In this document: positions 42,957 to 51,925 of the stretch, one piece after another
Layout of the letters: each line of letters begins with the position of its first letter
Numbering within the stretch: position 1 is the first letter of the stretch
NCBI RefSeq assembly: GCF_016428805.1
Contig: NZ_JAELTJ010000016.1
Span: forward strand, 1-64,000
Source of the DNA: Achromobacter sp. ASV32
Lineage (GTDB): Bacteria > Pseudomonadota > Gammaproteobacteria > Burkholderiales > Burkholderiaceae_B
Direction of reading: 5' to 3'
Length of the DNA stretch: 64,000 nucleotides
Made by a program: the position numbers and the translations under genes
The notes under the pieces: model-generated
Told to the model about the DNA's origin: nothing
Databases searched by the model: none
Seen by the model: only the letters and a program-made list of their open reading frames with translations

Positions 42957-43445
42957 ATGAAATCCGATACGTCTGCCACGGTGATAGAGTGGATATCCCA
43001 GTTGGAAGCCGCCATGGGAATCACCATGGGCGCCACCGACAATGGCGCGTTCGCACTGCGCACGAAGGGCGGCGCCCATGTCCTGGTCGAGCCCGTGGCC
43101 GGGCAAGCGGGACTGGTTCTGTCAGGCCAACTCGGAACGGTCGATGAGACTCCTTCCGCCTCGTTGCTACTTGCGATACTCGCCGCCAACCTGATTCCAG
43201 GCATGGTTGCCCCAAGCCGCATTGGCTTGCAACCCAAGGACCGCGCGCTGGTGTTGCGCCTGCTGTGGACGCCCTCGGAAACTGGATGGACGGCCGACAG
43301 TTTCTTTAGCGTGCTAGGCGCATTTGGCGAGCAAGTGGACGCTTTGGCTGGCGCGATCGCCAGCCGTGGCATTGAACAGCTGCTGCTGCCCCCGCTCGCC
43401 GAAACAGATACGGCGCCTGCCCAGAGCCCGGTGCATTTCGCCTGA
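42957..43445 (+). CDS. Class I T3SS chaperone-like protein
   Basis: A 162-residue protein with class I chaperone features: helix TVIEWISQLEAAMGI, strands GAFALRTKGGAHVLVEPV and AGLVLSGQLG, then helices with SASLLLAILAANLIPG, and a strand ALVLRLLWTP. AGAGGGCC precedes the ATG. A candidate BtrS promoter lies 25 bases upstream, and the putative partner gene starts 14 bases after its stop. Partner and function are inferred from position. Confidence 0.68.
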   Translation: MKSDTSATVIEWISQLEAAMGITMGATDNGAFALRTKGGAHVLVEPVAGQAGLVLSGQLGTVDETPSASLLLAILAANLIPGMVAPSRIGLQPKDRALVLRLLWTPSETGWTADSFFSVLGAFGEQVDALAGAIASRGIEQLLLPPLAETDTAPAQSPVHFA

Positions 43446-43459
43446 ACGGGAACGAACTC

Positions 43460-44023
43460 ATGAGCACGCCTTTCGATCGTATCAACACCCCGTTCCGGCC
43501 GCCGAGCAGCGTTTCGACCTCGATGCCGGAAGTAAAATCCGCGCTGAAAGAATTGCATGCCGCCGCGGATCCCGCCTCCAAACTGATCGACACCTTCATG
43601 AAAGAAGGCGTTCCAAAGACGGTCACCGGCAACCTGCTGGGCAAGCTGGGCTTGTTCGGAAACCTCGTGAACGGCGCAACGAGCGGCCAGGAAGCCGGTG
43701 TCGGCGCCATGGCCGCCAATGGAATCAAGATCTTTGGCGCGATAGCGCCCCGTTCGCTCGCCAATATCGCTGACGGTATCGGCAATGGCTTGGATCTGGC
43801 CAAAGGCGCAAGCCAGGGCGATATGCAAAAAGTCATGTCCGCCGGAATGAAGCTATGTCTGAATCTGGCAGCCAGCGGTTCGGCGCCCGGCATGCTGCTA
43901 ATCAGCGCGGGCGAGATGGCGCTTGAAACGATCAAGAACAAGCCTGCGGATGCCCGCCTGCACAATCAGGAAACTCAACGCCTGATGCGTAGCGGCGTGG
44001 ATGACAATTACATCGGCGCCTGA
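43460..44023 (+). CDS. Small putative T3SS substrate
   Basis: A 187-residue protein of unknown function. The N-terminus (STPFDRINTPFRPPSSVSTS) is polar and rich in Ser, Pro and Thr, as in type III secretion signals; the middle (residues 55-160) is Gly/Ala-rich with repeated moderately hydrophobic helices (LLGKLGLFGNLVNGATSG, SLANIADGIGNGLDLAKGA). No signal peptide. It follows a chaperone-like gene by 14 bases and is followed by a terminator-like hairpin. It could be an effector or a translocation accessory protein. Confidence 0.6.
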   Translation: MSTPFDRINTPFRPPSSVSTSMPEVKSALKELHAAADPASKLIDTFMKEGVPKTVTGNLLGKLGLFGNLVNGATSGQEAGVGAMAANGIKIFGAIAPRSLANIADGIGNGLDLAKGASQGDMQKVMSAGMKLCLNLAASGSAPGMLLISAGEMALETIKNKPADARLHNQETQRLMRSGVDDNYIGA

Positions 44024-44069
44024 CTGCGGCGGGCAGTGAGTTCGAATTCCGCCGCCCCGACCCGTAAAA

Positions 44070-44113
44070 AAAAAGCGATTAGCGCATTTTGGTGAGTTAG
44101 CGCTTTTTGTTTT
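44070..44113 (+). terminator. Terminator closing the T3SS accessory region
   Basis: An A-run and AAAGCGATTAGCGC are followed by GGTGAGTTAGCGCTTTTTGTTTT. The AAAAAGCG/CGCTTTTT arms pair with an imperfect upper stem, and a T-rich tail follows on the + strand. The A- and T-runs could act in both directions between these convergent genes. Confidence 0.65.
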
Positions 44114-44215
44114 CCGGGCGTGCCGGGCTTGAAGCGGCGTTCAATACAGGGCCTCAGATTGGGCCTCCCCCCATAGGGTTCCCAACAGGCTGCAAGCAGC
44201 GCTTGAGGCAGGGCT

Positions 44216-45397
44216 TCACACAGGCGCGATCAGATACCGCGTCAGCTTCTCCATCATGGCGTCGCAAGCGGCCAGCTGGGATAGCTCGACGTATTCGTCG
44301 GCCTTGTGCGCCACATCGATGCTGCCAGGTCCGCAGATCAGCACCGGCGTCTGGGTCCACAACTGCTGGAACAATCCGCCCTCGGTGCCGAACGCGGCCT
44401 TGGTGAGCGGCGTGTCCGGCGGCAGCCACGAGGCCAGCAACGCGACGCCCGCGGAATCCTGTGGCGTGGCCAGGCCGGGATAGCTGTTGACCGTCGTGAC
44501 CCGGGGCGGCTCGGCATCGGGCAGGGCGCCCGCGGCACGCATTTTCGCCCGGGTGAGTTCCAGTACTCGCGCCAGGATCTGGTTCGGGTCGTCCTGCGCG
44601 ACGTTGCGGATCTCGAAGTTGACTTCGCATTCCGCGGGCACGATGTTCAGCGCCGTGCCGCCCTTGATGGTGCCGGCATGCACGGTCGTGTAGGGAACTT
44701 CGTACCCAGGTTCGCGCGGTCCGTGTTCGGCAAGGTCATGCTGCACGTCGCGCAGGGCGCTGATCAGGTCGCTGGCCGTATGGATGGCATTGACGAAGTG
44801 CGGCGCCAGTCCCGAGTGCCCCGCCTGGCCGCAGCACAGGGCCCGATAGGCGGCCTTGCCCTTGTTGCCGGTGCCGATCTTCATCAGTGTGGGTTCGCCC
44901 ACCACGCAGAGCAGCGGCGCCGGTTGCAGGTGTTCCAGCGCGCGCAGCATATGACGCACGCCCACGCAGCCGATTTCCTCGTCAAACGACAGCGCCAGGT
45001 GCAAGGGCCGCGCAAGCGGCTGACCGGCCGCGCGGATCATGGCCATCACGGCGCAGGCGACAAAGCCCTTCATGTCCGCGCTGCCCCGCCCATAGATGCG
45101 TCCATCGCGTTCGGTCGCCTCGAAGGGCGGCGAGGTCCAGGGCTGGCCTGTCACGGGAACCACATCGGTATGGCCTGATAGCACGATGCCGGGCACGTCC
45201 AGGGGACCGACGGAGGCGAACAGATTGCTGCGTCCGGCGTCCTGCGGGTCCGCCACCCGCGTGGATGCGATGCCCGCCTGCGCCAGCAATGCCCGCACGC
45301 GGTCGATGAGTTCGATGTTAGGCGTCAGCGTGACGGATTGAAACGCGAGCAGTTCGCGCAATAGGTCTGGACTGTTGTCCGGAGTCGGTGTGCTCAT
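44216..45397 (-). CDS. argE: Acetylornithine deacetylase-like M20 peptidase (ArgE family)
   Basis: A 393-residue M20 metallohydrolase. Zinc-site motifs are present: LSGHTDVVPV, GRGSADMKGF (bridging Asp), SFDEEIGCVG (catalytic Glu pair) and VGEPT. The subfamily looks like ArgE, which removes acetyl from N-acetylornithine; related enzymes act on other N-acyl amino acids, and the neighbouring DUF1028, RidA and LysR genes suggest a catabolic variant. I use the ATG at 45397; five codons could be added. Confidence 0.78.
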   Translation of the reverse strand: MSTPTPDNSPDLLRELLAFQSVTLTPNIELIDRVRALLAQAGIASTRVADPQDAGRSNLFASVGPLDVPGIVLSGHTDVVPVTGQPWTSPPFEATERDGRIYGRGSADMKGFVACAVMAMIRAAGQPLARPLHLALSFDEEIGCVGVRHMLRALEHLQPAPLLCVVGEPTLMKIGTGNKGKAAYRALCCGQAGHSGLAPHFVNAIHTASDLISALRDVQHDLAEHGPREPGYEVPYTTVHAGTIKGGTALNIVPAECEVNFEIRNVAQDDPNQILARVLELTRAKMRAAGALPDAEPPRVTTVNSYPGLATPQDSAGVALLASWLPPDTPLTKAAFGTEGGLFQQLWTQTPVLICGPGSIDVAHKADEYVELSQLAACDAMMEKLTRYLIAPV

Positions 45398-45442
45398 GGC
45401 ATGGACCTGCAAGGTTGCGATCGGCGCCAGGGCGCCGCCCGT

Positions 45443-46411
45443 TCAGTGGTTTTCAGGGGGAGGCACATACGGGTCGAAGAAGCTGCCTTCGCTCATGCCG
45501 GGGATGTATTGATCCGAGATATAGGCGCGGCAGCGCTGCATGAAGACCTCGGTCAGACGTGACGGTTTCATCGGCTTGTAGGTCGTCAGCCCAAGCAGCA
45601 TCGGGCGATGCTCGCCCACCAGGCGCAGCCGCACCAGCCGTTTGCCGTCCAGCGCCTGGGTGGATTTGGGCCGTACGTTGAACAGGGCATAGCCGATGCC
45701 GTTGGCCACCATGGAACGCACCACTTCTTCGGAGCGCGAACGCGCCACGATGTTCGGCTCCAGGCCGAATTTCGCGAACAGCGACATGAAGTAATCCCGG
45801 CTCAAGGGCAGATCCAGCAGCACCATGGGCAGGCGGGCCAGTTCCTCCAGCGTCACCGCGATCTGCTGCGATAGCGGATGCAATTCGCTGACCACCACAT
45901 GCGGCGGCAGGCGCGCCAGCGCCTCGAACGAGATTTCGTCGCCCAGCCTCAGGTCGTAACTGAGCGCCACGTCGATTTCCAAGGTATGCAGCTTGTCGAT
46001 CAGCAATTGCTGGTCGCCTTCGACCATGTGCAGGTCGACTTTATCGAAGGCGCGCGAGAAGCCGAAGATCACCTCGGGCGCGATCATGGCCGTGAGCGAC
46101 TGGAAGCAGCCCACGCGCAAGGTGCCCTGGATGGTATTGCTGGAGACAGAGGCGATTTTGTAGAGGCGCGACGCGCGCTCGAGCAGGTCTTCGCATTCGC
46201 TCATGACCTGTTGGCCGAGCACCGTCAGGGCCAGGCCCTTGGACGGATGCCGGACGAACAACTGCACGTCCAGCTCGGTTTCGACATGGGCGATGGCGGC
46301 GGATATCGACGGCGCCGAAATGTGGATCTGGCTGGATGCCGCGGCGATACTGCCATGCTTGGCGGTGGCGACGAAGTACTCCATCTGGCGCAGCGAAATG
46401 CGATTGAGCAT
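45443..46411 (-). CDS. LysR-family transcriptional regulator
   Basis: A 322-residue LysR regulator: an N-terminal winged helix-turn-helix (about residues 4-62, with MEYFVATAKHGSIAAASSQIHISAPSIS in parts) and a periplasmic-binding-like effector domain. I choose the ATG at 46411; the frame also has a GTG 33 bases upstream. It lies among deacylase, DUF1028 and RidA genes on the same strand and faces the transporter cluster, so it may control that catabolic set. Its ligand is unknown. Confidence 0.88.
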   Translation of the reverse strand: MLNRISLRQMEYFVATAKHGSIAAASSQIHISAPSISAAIAHVETELDVQLFVRHPSKGLALTVLGQQVMSECEDLLERASRLYKIASVSSNTIQGTLRVGCFQSLTAMIAPEVIFGFSRAFDKVDLHMVEGDQQLLIDKLHTLEIDVALSYDLRLGDEISFEALARLPPHVVVSELHPLSQQIAVTLEELARLPMVLLDLPLSRDYFMSLFAKFGLEPNIVARSRSEEVVRSMVANGIGYALFNVRPKSTQALDGKRLVRLRLVGEHRPMLLGLTTYKPMKPSRLTEVFMQRCRAYISDQYIPGMSEGSFFDPYVPPPENH

Positions 46412-46508
46412 AGTCCGAAGTGGGGAAACTGGAAGTGTGTTCACTATGCCCGGACAGCGGCCAGGGCGCTCCTCGGGTTTTCTCGCACTCGCCGTCTGCC
46501 ACAGCCTG

Positions 46509-47180
46509 TCACAGGTTGCCTGGCACGCCGAAGCTCGGGGCGGCGCGCGGATCCCTGGCGCGGGTGATGTAGTCCTGGACCTGCGGCTCGTAGACCTTCC
46601 AGGCCTCGTATAGGGTTTCGACGGGGCACTGTTCCACCCAGTCCATGCGCAGGTCGACGATGGGCCAATCCAGCTCTGCCACGACCAGCAACCCGGCCGA
46701 ATGCACCGGCCCCTCTTCGCCGCCCGCCGCCTGACCCGCCAGCATGGCCTGCATCAGGCGTTCGGCCAGCGAACCTGCCGTCTTCTCGAACGCTGACAGC
46801 ATGGCGGCGGGCACATCCAGGGACGCCAGCATATTGCCGGCGCATGCGGCGTGCTCGCCCTGTGCGCTGGCCAGCCGGCCCAGCGCGTTCGACCCGGTGA
46901 AGATGGCCGGCGCCTGCGTGGCGTCGATGGCCATCAACTGCCGGTAGCTGATGAAAGGGCGCTCGGCCAGCGATTGCAGCGCGCGCTCGGGCGAATGGCC
47001 CTGGCGCATCGCGTCCAGGATGAGCGGCCCGAGTGCAGGATCGGTGATGTTCTGACTGACCGCCGCGCCGACCCCGGCGCGCGCGCGCACGCAACGCGCC
47101 GCGACCGCGGGTGACGACGATGAGACGGCCGCGCCGAATTGGCCGGTGGCGGGACAGCGGGCAATGATGGAGAAAGTCAT
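46509..47180 (-). CDS. DUF1028 family protein (Ntn-hydrolase-like)
   Basis: A 223-residue DUF1028 protein: starts MTFSIIARCPATGQFGAAVSSSSPAV, with the family pattern of an Ntn-hydrolase-like fold, then ARAGVGAAVSQNITDPALGP and GNMLASLDVPAAM. The family often neighbours RidA and amidohydrolase genes in amino acid or nucleotide breakdown clusters, as here. GAGGCCCAGGTC precedes the ATG. Substrate unknown. Confidence 0.85.
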   Translation of the reverse strand: MTFSIIARCPATGQFGAAVSSSSPAVAARCVRARAGVGAAVSQNITDPALGPLILDAMRQGHSPERALQSLAERPFISYRQLMAIDATQAPAIFTGSNALGRLASAQGEHAACAGNMLASLDVPAAMLSAFEKTAGSLAERLMQAMLAGQAAGGEEGPVHSAGLLVVAELDWPIVDLRMDWVEQCPVETLYEAWKVYEPQVQDYITRARDPRAAPSFGVPGNL

Positions 47181-47200
47181 GACCTGGGCCTCCTGTGGCG

Positions 47201-47614
47201 TCAATCCGGAATAACAGCAGTCGCGTCGATTTCCACCAGCCACTCGGGGCGCGCCAATGCCGACACCACGATACCGGTGGAGACGGGGAACACGCCCTTG
47301 AGCCATTTGCCGACCACCAGATAGACGGCTTCGCGATAACGGGGATCGATGATGTAGATCGTGATCTTGCAGATGTCCTGCAGTTCGCCGCCGGCCTCCC
47401 TGAGCAGCATGTCGATGTTCTTCATCGCCTGCTCCGCCTGGCCCGAGGCATCGCCGATGCAGACGCTCTCTGACGTGTCCAGGTTCTGCCCGATCTGACC
47501 GCGCAGAAAGACGGTGCTGCCGCGCGCGACGACGGCCTGGCACAGATCGTTGTCGAGTTTCTGTTCCGGGTAGGTTGCCTTGGTATTGAAAGGGCGTATG
47601 CGCTTGTGCTTCAT
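47201..47614 (-). CDS. RidA/YjgF family protein
   Basis: A 137-residue RidA-like protein: RGQIGQNLD, GQAEQAMKNIDMLLREAGGELQDICKITIYI and the ligand-binding region around RPEWLVEIDATAVIPD are typical. RidA proteins hydrolyse reactive enamines/imines made by amino acid enzymes. It is 20 bases upstream of the DUF1028 gene on the same strand and divergent from the AMDase-like gene. The paralog group within the family is not determined. Confidence 0.88.
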   Translation of the reverse strand: MKHKRIRPFNTKATYPEQKLDNDLCQAVVARGSTVFLRGQIGQNLDTSESVCIGDASGQAEQAMKNIDMLLREAGGELQDICKITIYIIDPRYREAVYLVVGKWLKGVFPVSTGIVVSALARPEWLVEIDATAVIPD

Positions 47615-47930
47615 GGCTCGTATCTTTATTAGGGTTTATCCGGGGACCCCGCGCCTGCCTGGCAAGCGGCATCGCTTAAGGCCGTGACCTGCCCGCTGAT
47701 GGTCGGCTCAAGCGGGACGGCAGCCTATTTGTTTTTTCCGGCGTCCCGTCTCGGAAATCCTGACGCCGGCGGCGACCGCGGCGAGACGCCTTCGCCATGC
47801 CCGGGGCGGCCCCGCCGGCCATCAGGAAAATCTATCCATGCCAACGGAAAAGGCGACTTGGTCGCTCGGATCGCGTCTCTCATCATTGGTTTTCGCTGGC
47901 TGACGCCATCTCTCTTTGCTGGGACTCCGG
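47615..47930. promoter_or_regulatory. Divergent intergenic region between ridA-like and AMDase-like genes
   Basis: This 316-base gap separates divergent genes and should hold both promoters and possibly the LysR operator. I see no clear gene or strong consensus promoter; GTCCCG/CGGGAC-type short repeats occur, as is common in GC-rich DNA. Confidence 0.35.
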
Positions 47931-48728
47931 ATGACCACTGCCTCAACGCCCCTACCCACCGCCTATCCCCGATTCCGCTACGACGGTTCTGGCGACCTCG
48001 CCCGCATCGGGCTGATCTACATCGCCTCCAGCGTCGTGATGGAAGAAGAGATGTGGGCTATGTCCGCACCGGGGGTTTCCACCCATACCGCGCGCATCAA
48101 GCTGCCCAAGGTCACCGTGCAGGGCATCGAGGAAATGATGAACGCGCCGGAACTCGAACAGGCCGCGCGCCTGGCGGGCGCGGCGCCCATCGATGTGTTG
48201 CTGTTCGGCGGGACCAGCGCCTCGTTCCTGCATGGCACCGCCTACGATCAGGCGCTTATCCAGAAGCTGCGGCAATGGGTGCCGGGGCCGAAGATCACCA
48301 CGGCCTCCACCGCCACGCTCGCGGCCTTGAAGAAAGTGAAGGCCGGCAAGGTTGCGTTGGCTACGCCGTATCTGCCGGAAATCCATGAGCGCGCCATCCG
48401 CTTCCTGCAGGAAAACGGCCACGAGGTCGTCAAGAGCGCCTGCCTGGGCATCTCGGATGATCATGCGCTGGCCGAGGTCTCGCTGGAAAAAGTCTATGAC
48501 CATGTGCTCTCGGTCGATCATCCGGACGCCACGGCCATCTTCGTGTCGTGCACCAACTTCCGGACTGTCGGCGCCATCGAGGCGCTGGAGCAGAAGCTCG
48601 GCAAGCCCGTGATCTCGGCCATCCAGGCCTCGTTCTGGCATTGCCTGGCTCTCACCGGCGCGGCAGGCGCCAAGCCCGGCTACGGGTCGCTGTTCAACAC
48701 CAATCTGACCAAGGCCCACACGATGTAA
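47931..48728 (+). CDS. Arylmalonate decarboxylase/maleate isomerase-like enzyme (Asp/Glu racemase superfamily)
   Basis: A 265-residue member of the superfamily. It has LLFGGTSASFLHGTAYDQ, where Gly94-Thr95-Ser96 match the dioxyanion site of arylmalonate decarboxylase (which has GTSLSF), and one catalytic-type Cys at residue 207 in SCTNFRT, as in maleate isomerase and AMDase; PGYGSLF near the end also fits. The first Cys of racemases and maleate isomerase is missing. It probably acts on a small dicarboxylate or malonate. It opens a transporter operon. Confidence 0.75.
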   Translation: MTTASTPLPTAYPRFRYDGSGDLARIGLIYIASSVVMEEEMWAMSAPGVSTHTARIKLPKVTVQGIEEMMNAPELEQAARLAGAAPIDVLLFGGTSASFLHGTAYDQALIQKLRQWVPGPKITTASTATLAALKKVKAGKVALATPYLPEIHERAIRFLQENGHEVVKSACLGISDDHALAEVSLEKVYDHVLSVDHPDATAIFVSCTNFRTVGAIEALEQKLGKPVISAIQASFWHCLALTGAAGAKPGYGSLFNTNLTKAHTM

Positions 48729-48769
48729 GCACTTCGCCGCGGCGGATAACCAATAAACAAGGGGAAAAA

Positions 48770-49561
48770 ATGCATCTGCACCACACCATCAGGGCGCTCA
48801 CACTCGCAAGCGCCTCGTTATTCGTTCTGACGCCGGCCCATGCCGAGAAACTGGTGCTTGGCAACGAGGGAAGCTATCCCCCGTTCAGCATGGTCGATCC
48901 CTCGGGCCGCCTGACGGGTTTTGAACCCGACCTGGCGCGCGAGATGTGCAAACGGATGAAGGTCGATTGCGAAATCGTCGTCATGGACTTCAAGGCGCTG
49001 ATTCCAGCCTTGTTGCAGAAGAAACTGGATGCCGTGGTCAGCCAGACCAAGCCGCTGCCCGAGCGCAAGGAAAAGGTGCTCTTCGGTCGGCCGGTGCTGT
49101 TCAACCCGGACTCCTACGTGGTGCCGGAAGCGAAGCACTACACCTTCACGCCGGAAGGGCTCAAGGGCGTGCGCATCGGCCTGCAGCGCGGGTCGGCGCA
49201 AGCCAAGTACGTCTCCGAGACGTTCGGCAATGCGGTGCAGATCGTGTTCTACGACAACCCCGACCAGATCCGGCTGGATCTTGCCAACGGGCGGCTGGAC
49301 ATGAGCCTGGGTCCGAAGATCAGCTGGACCAACGAGTTCCTGTCCAAGCCTCAGGGCAAGGGCTGGAAGTTCGCGGGCGGTGATTTGTGGACCGGTGGCG
49401 GCGAAGCCGGCTCGAGCTGGATCGCCCGCAAGGACAGTGCGGAGCTGCTGAACCGCATGAACGCCACACTGGGAACGATCATCAAGGACTGCACCTTCAC
49501 CAAGCTGCGCAAACCCTATATGGACGTGGAACTGCTGCCTGAGGAGGCGGCCTGCCGCTAG
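48770..49561 (+). CDS. Polar amino acid-type ABC transporter substrate-binding protein
   Basis: A 263-residue periplasmic binding protein of SBP family 3: signal peptide (TLASASLFVLTPAHA), then KLVLGNEGSYPPFSMVD, GFEPDLAREMCKRM and DAVVSQTKPLPERKEKVLF. GGGGAAAAA precedes the ATG. The two permease genes and the ATPase gene follow, separated by a GC-rich hairpin and repeat. Ligand unknown; a cationic or polar amino acid-like compound is likely. Confidence 0.9.
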   Translation: MHLHHTIRALTLASASLFVLTPAHAEKLVLGNEGSYPPFSMVDPSGRLTGFEPDLAREMCKRMKVDCEIVVMDFKALIPALLQKKLDAVVSQTKPLPERKEKVLFGRPVLFNPDSYVVPEAKHYTFTPEGLKGVRIGLQRGSAQAKYVSETFGNAVQIVFYDNPDQIRLDLANGRLDMSLGPKISWTNEFLSKPQGKGWKFAGGDLWTGGGEAGSSWIARKDSAELLNRMNATLGTIIKDCTFTKLRKPYMDVELLPEEAACR

Positions 49562-49584
49562 CCGGCTCCCTGCTGGCCGCCTGA

Positions 49585-49617
49585 GCCGCCCGGCACCTGG
49601 CCGTCGGACCGGGCGGC
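49585..49617 (+). terminator. Intra-operon hairpin after the binding-protein gene
   Basis: GCCGCCCGG (49585-49593) pairs with CCGGGCGGC (49609-49617) across a 15-base loop. There is no T-run. Such stems downstream of binding-protein genes often stabilise or attenuate the transcript so that the binding protein exceeds the permeases. Confidence 0.5.
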
Positions 49618-49645
49618 CCGCTCATACGCTTGCCAGTGTCTGCGC

Positions 49646-49675
49646 AAGGCGCCTTTCAATGTGAACAGGCTTTAG
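49646..49675 (+). repeat. Intergenic repeat, related to 33325-33354
   Basis: AAGGCGCCTTTCAATGTGAA and the following CAGGCTTTAG match the right half of the hairpin at 33310-33349 at 24 of 30 bases. The left arm of the hairpin is absent here. It ends nine bases before the permease gene and contributes its upstream region. Confidence 0.55.
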
Positions 49676-49684
49676 GAATACCTC

Positions 49685-50398
49685 ATGCCTTCGATGGGTT
49701 TCGTGCAGCAACTCGCGACGGGCGCGATGATGACGATCCAGGTCGCCGTCTGCGCCTATCTGCTGGCGCTTGCGATCGGGACGTTCTTTGCCCTGATCAC
49801 GCTACGGCCGACGCTGCTGGCCAGAATCATCTGGATCCCGTATGCCTCCATCTTTACCGGCGTGCCGTCGCTGCTGGTGGGCTTCCTGTTCTATTACGGC
49901 GGTTCGCAGATCGTCGCCGGCCTGCTCGCGCCGTTCGGCATCGGCCAGCGCATCGAGATAACGCCGTTCATGGCGGCGGTGGCGGCGCTGGGCATGGTGT
50001 ACGGCGCCTACCTGGCCGACCTGATACGCAGCGCGATCCAGAACGTGCCCGCTGGGCAGTTCGAAGCGGCGCGTGTGTTGCTGGTGCCGCGCAGCGCCAT
50101 CTGGTTGAAGATCATCCTGCCGCAGATGTTGCGCCTGGCCCTGCCCGGCATGACCAATATGTGGATTGTCGTGCTCAAGGACACCGCGCTCATCTCGCTG
50201 ATCGGCCTGAAGGAAATCATGGCCTACGCCAAGCTTGCCTCCGGCGTGACCAAGGAGCCCTTCATCTACTACCTGCTCGCGGCGTTCTTCTTCCTCTTGA
50301 TGACCTGGCTGACCTACTACGTGGCCCGCCGCGTGGAAACGTGGGCCGCGCGAGGCTTTCATCCGGTCGTGACCCAGGGGGCGTCTCATGCACTTTGA
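49685..50398 (+). CDS. Polar amino acid ABC transporter permease 1
   Basis: A 237-residue HisM/GlnP-type permease with five membrane helices; the EAA loop is GQFEAARVLLVPRSAIWLKIILPQMLRLALPG (about residues 120-151; key residues E, A, P). It shares an 11-base overlap with the second permease gene. Together with the binding protein and ATPase it forms one importer. Confidence 0.9.
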   Translation: MPSMGFVQQLATGAMMTIQVAVCAYLLALAIGTFFALITLRPTLLARIIWIPYASIFTGVPSLLVGFLFYYGGSQIVAGLLAPFGIGQRIEITPFMAAVAALGMVYGAYLADLIRSAIQNVPAGQFEAARVLLVPRSAIWLKIILPQMLRLALPGMTNMWIVVLKDTALISLIGLKEIMAYAKLASGVTKEPFIYYLLAAFFFLLMTWLTYYVARRVETWAARGFHPVVTQGASHAL

Positions 50399-51077
50399 TT
50401 TCCAGGTGGCCTGGGAGAGCCTGCCCAAACTGCTGGCCGGTGCCGGCACCACGTTCGCCGTGCTGCTGCCGGTGCTGGTCATCGGCCTGTTGCTGGCGCT
50501 GCCGGTTGCGCTGGCGAGTTTCCGGCCAGGCCCGCGCGCCGTCTTCGCGAGCAGCTATATCGGCTTCTTTCGCGGCGTGCCCAGCCTGGTGCTGCTCTAT
50601 CTGATCTACAGCGGACTGCCGCAGTTCTCGTTCGTGCGCGACACCTTTCTGTGGAATGTCTTCTCCAGTGCCTATGTCTGCGCCTGGCTGGGCCTGGCGC
50701 TGACGCACTCGGGCTTCATGGCGGAGATCATCCGCGGCGGGCTGGCGGCGATTCCCAGGGGCACGATCGAAGCCGCGCAGACCTTGGGCCTGAAGCCCGC
50801 GCAGATTCTGTTCCGCCTGCGGCTCCCATTGGTGGCGCGCTATGTGCTGCGCGCCTATCAGAATGAGCTGCTGATCATGGTGAAAAGCACGGCGGCCGTC
50901 AGCGCCATCACGCTGGTCGACCTGACCGCCGCCGCCAACACCGTGTTCGATTACACCTACGACCCGTTCACGCCCCTGATCACGGCGGCGGCCATTTACT
51001 GGTGCATCACCAACAGCATACGTCTTGGTTTCTCGATCGCGGATCGCAGGCTGAACCGCTATCTCGTCAGAGTCTGA
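50388..51077 (+). CDS. Polar amino acid ABC transporter permease 2
   Basis: A 229-residue permease of the same family, with helices near residues 20-42, 57-78, 90-110 and 190-212 and an EAA loop GTIEAAQTLGLKPAQILFRLRLPLVARYVL. Its start overlaps the end of the first permease gene, so translation is coupled. It forms the heterodimeric channel. Confidence 0.9.
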   Translation: MHFDFQVAWESLPKLLAGAGTTFAVLLPVLVIGLLLALPVALASFRPGPRAVFASSYIGFFRGVPSLVLLYLIYSGLPQFSFVRDTFLWNVFSSAYVCAWLGLALTHSGFMAEIIRGGLAAIPRGTIEAAQTLGLKPAQILFRLRLPLVARYVLRAYQNELLIMVKSTAAVSAITLVDLTAAANTVFDYTYDPFTPLITAAAIYWCITNSIRLGFSIADRRLNRYLVRV

Positions 51078-51114
51078 TCCGCCCAGCCGACCGTCCACCA
51101 GAGCGCGAACCATC

Positions 51115-51900
51115 ATGAATGCCATTCTGCCCCGCATCTCCCCGCCGCTGTCTTCCGTCGGTTCTGAATGCGCGCCCGCGGTATCCATCTCGGGATTGAA
51201 CAAGTTCTACGGTACTTTCCATGCGCTGCGTGATATCCACCTTGAGGTATCCAGCGGCGAAATCGTCATCCTGTGCGGTCCGTCGGGATCCGGCAAGTCG
51301 TCACTCATCCGCTGCATCAACCATCTGGAGCAGCATGACTCGGGCGATATCCACGTCAATGGCACCGCGCTGACCCGGCGGCCGGAAAGCGTGGAGCAGG
51401 TCCGGCGCCAACTGGGCATGGTGTTCCAGAGCTTCAATCTCTTTCCGCACATGACGGTGCTGGAGAACTGCACCTTCGCGTTGCGGATCGCCCTGAAGAC
51501 GCCGGCCGCCGAGGCCGAGCAGACCGCGCGGGAGTATCTCGCCAAGGTCAATGTGATCGAACAGGCCGGCAAGTATCCGATCCAGCTTTCCGGCGGCCAG
51601 CAGCAGCGCGTGGCGATCGCGCGCGCGCTCTGCCTGCGGCCGCGCATCATGCTGTTCGACGAACCGACGTCGGCGCTGGATCCGGAGTCGGTTGGTTCCG
51701 TGCTGCGCATCATGGAAGATCTGGCCCAGACCGGCATCACCATGATCTGCGTCACCCACGAAATCGGCTTCGCCCGCAGGGTGGCCGACCGCTGTGTGTT
51801 CATGGAGCGCGGCGAAATCATCGAGACCGCGCCCACCGAACAATTCTTTGCCTCGCCCGGGAGCGAGCGACTGAAGCACTTTCTCGAGCAGGTTCTGTAG
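51115..51900 (+). CDS. Polar amino acid ABC transporter ATPase
   Basis: A 261-residue ABC ATPase: Walker [12 protein letters not shown]-loop [13 protein letters not shown], signature [15 protein letters not shown], Walker [15 protein letters not shown] and the switch His in [11 protein letters not shown]. It is of the GlnQ/HisP type and completes the importer encoded from 48770. Start at 51115 has no strong ribosome site; other in-frame starts would cut the N-terminal extension. Confidence 0.92.
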   Translation: MNAILPRISPPLSSVGSECAPAVSISGLNKFYGTFHALRDIHLEVSSGEIVILCGPSGSGKSSLIRCINHLEQHDSGDIHVNGTALTRRPESVEQVRRQLGMVFQSFNLFPHMTVLENCTFALRIALKTPAAEAEQTAREYLAKVNVIEQAGKYPIQLSGGQQQRVAIARALCLRPRIMLFDEPTSALDPESVGSVLRIMEDLAQTGITMICVTHEIGFARRVADRCVFMERGEIIETAPTEQFFASPGSERLKHFLEQVL

Positions 51901-51925
51901 TCAATAACATAGACAAGGGGTTGTC

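Noticed and set aside
44306..45178. 290-codon + strand frame opposite the ArgE-like gene
   Set aside because: Arg/Gln/His-rich shadow; the other strand has complete M20 motifs.
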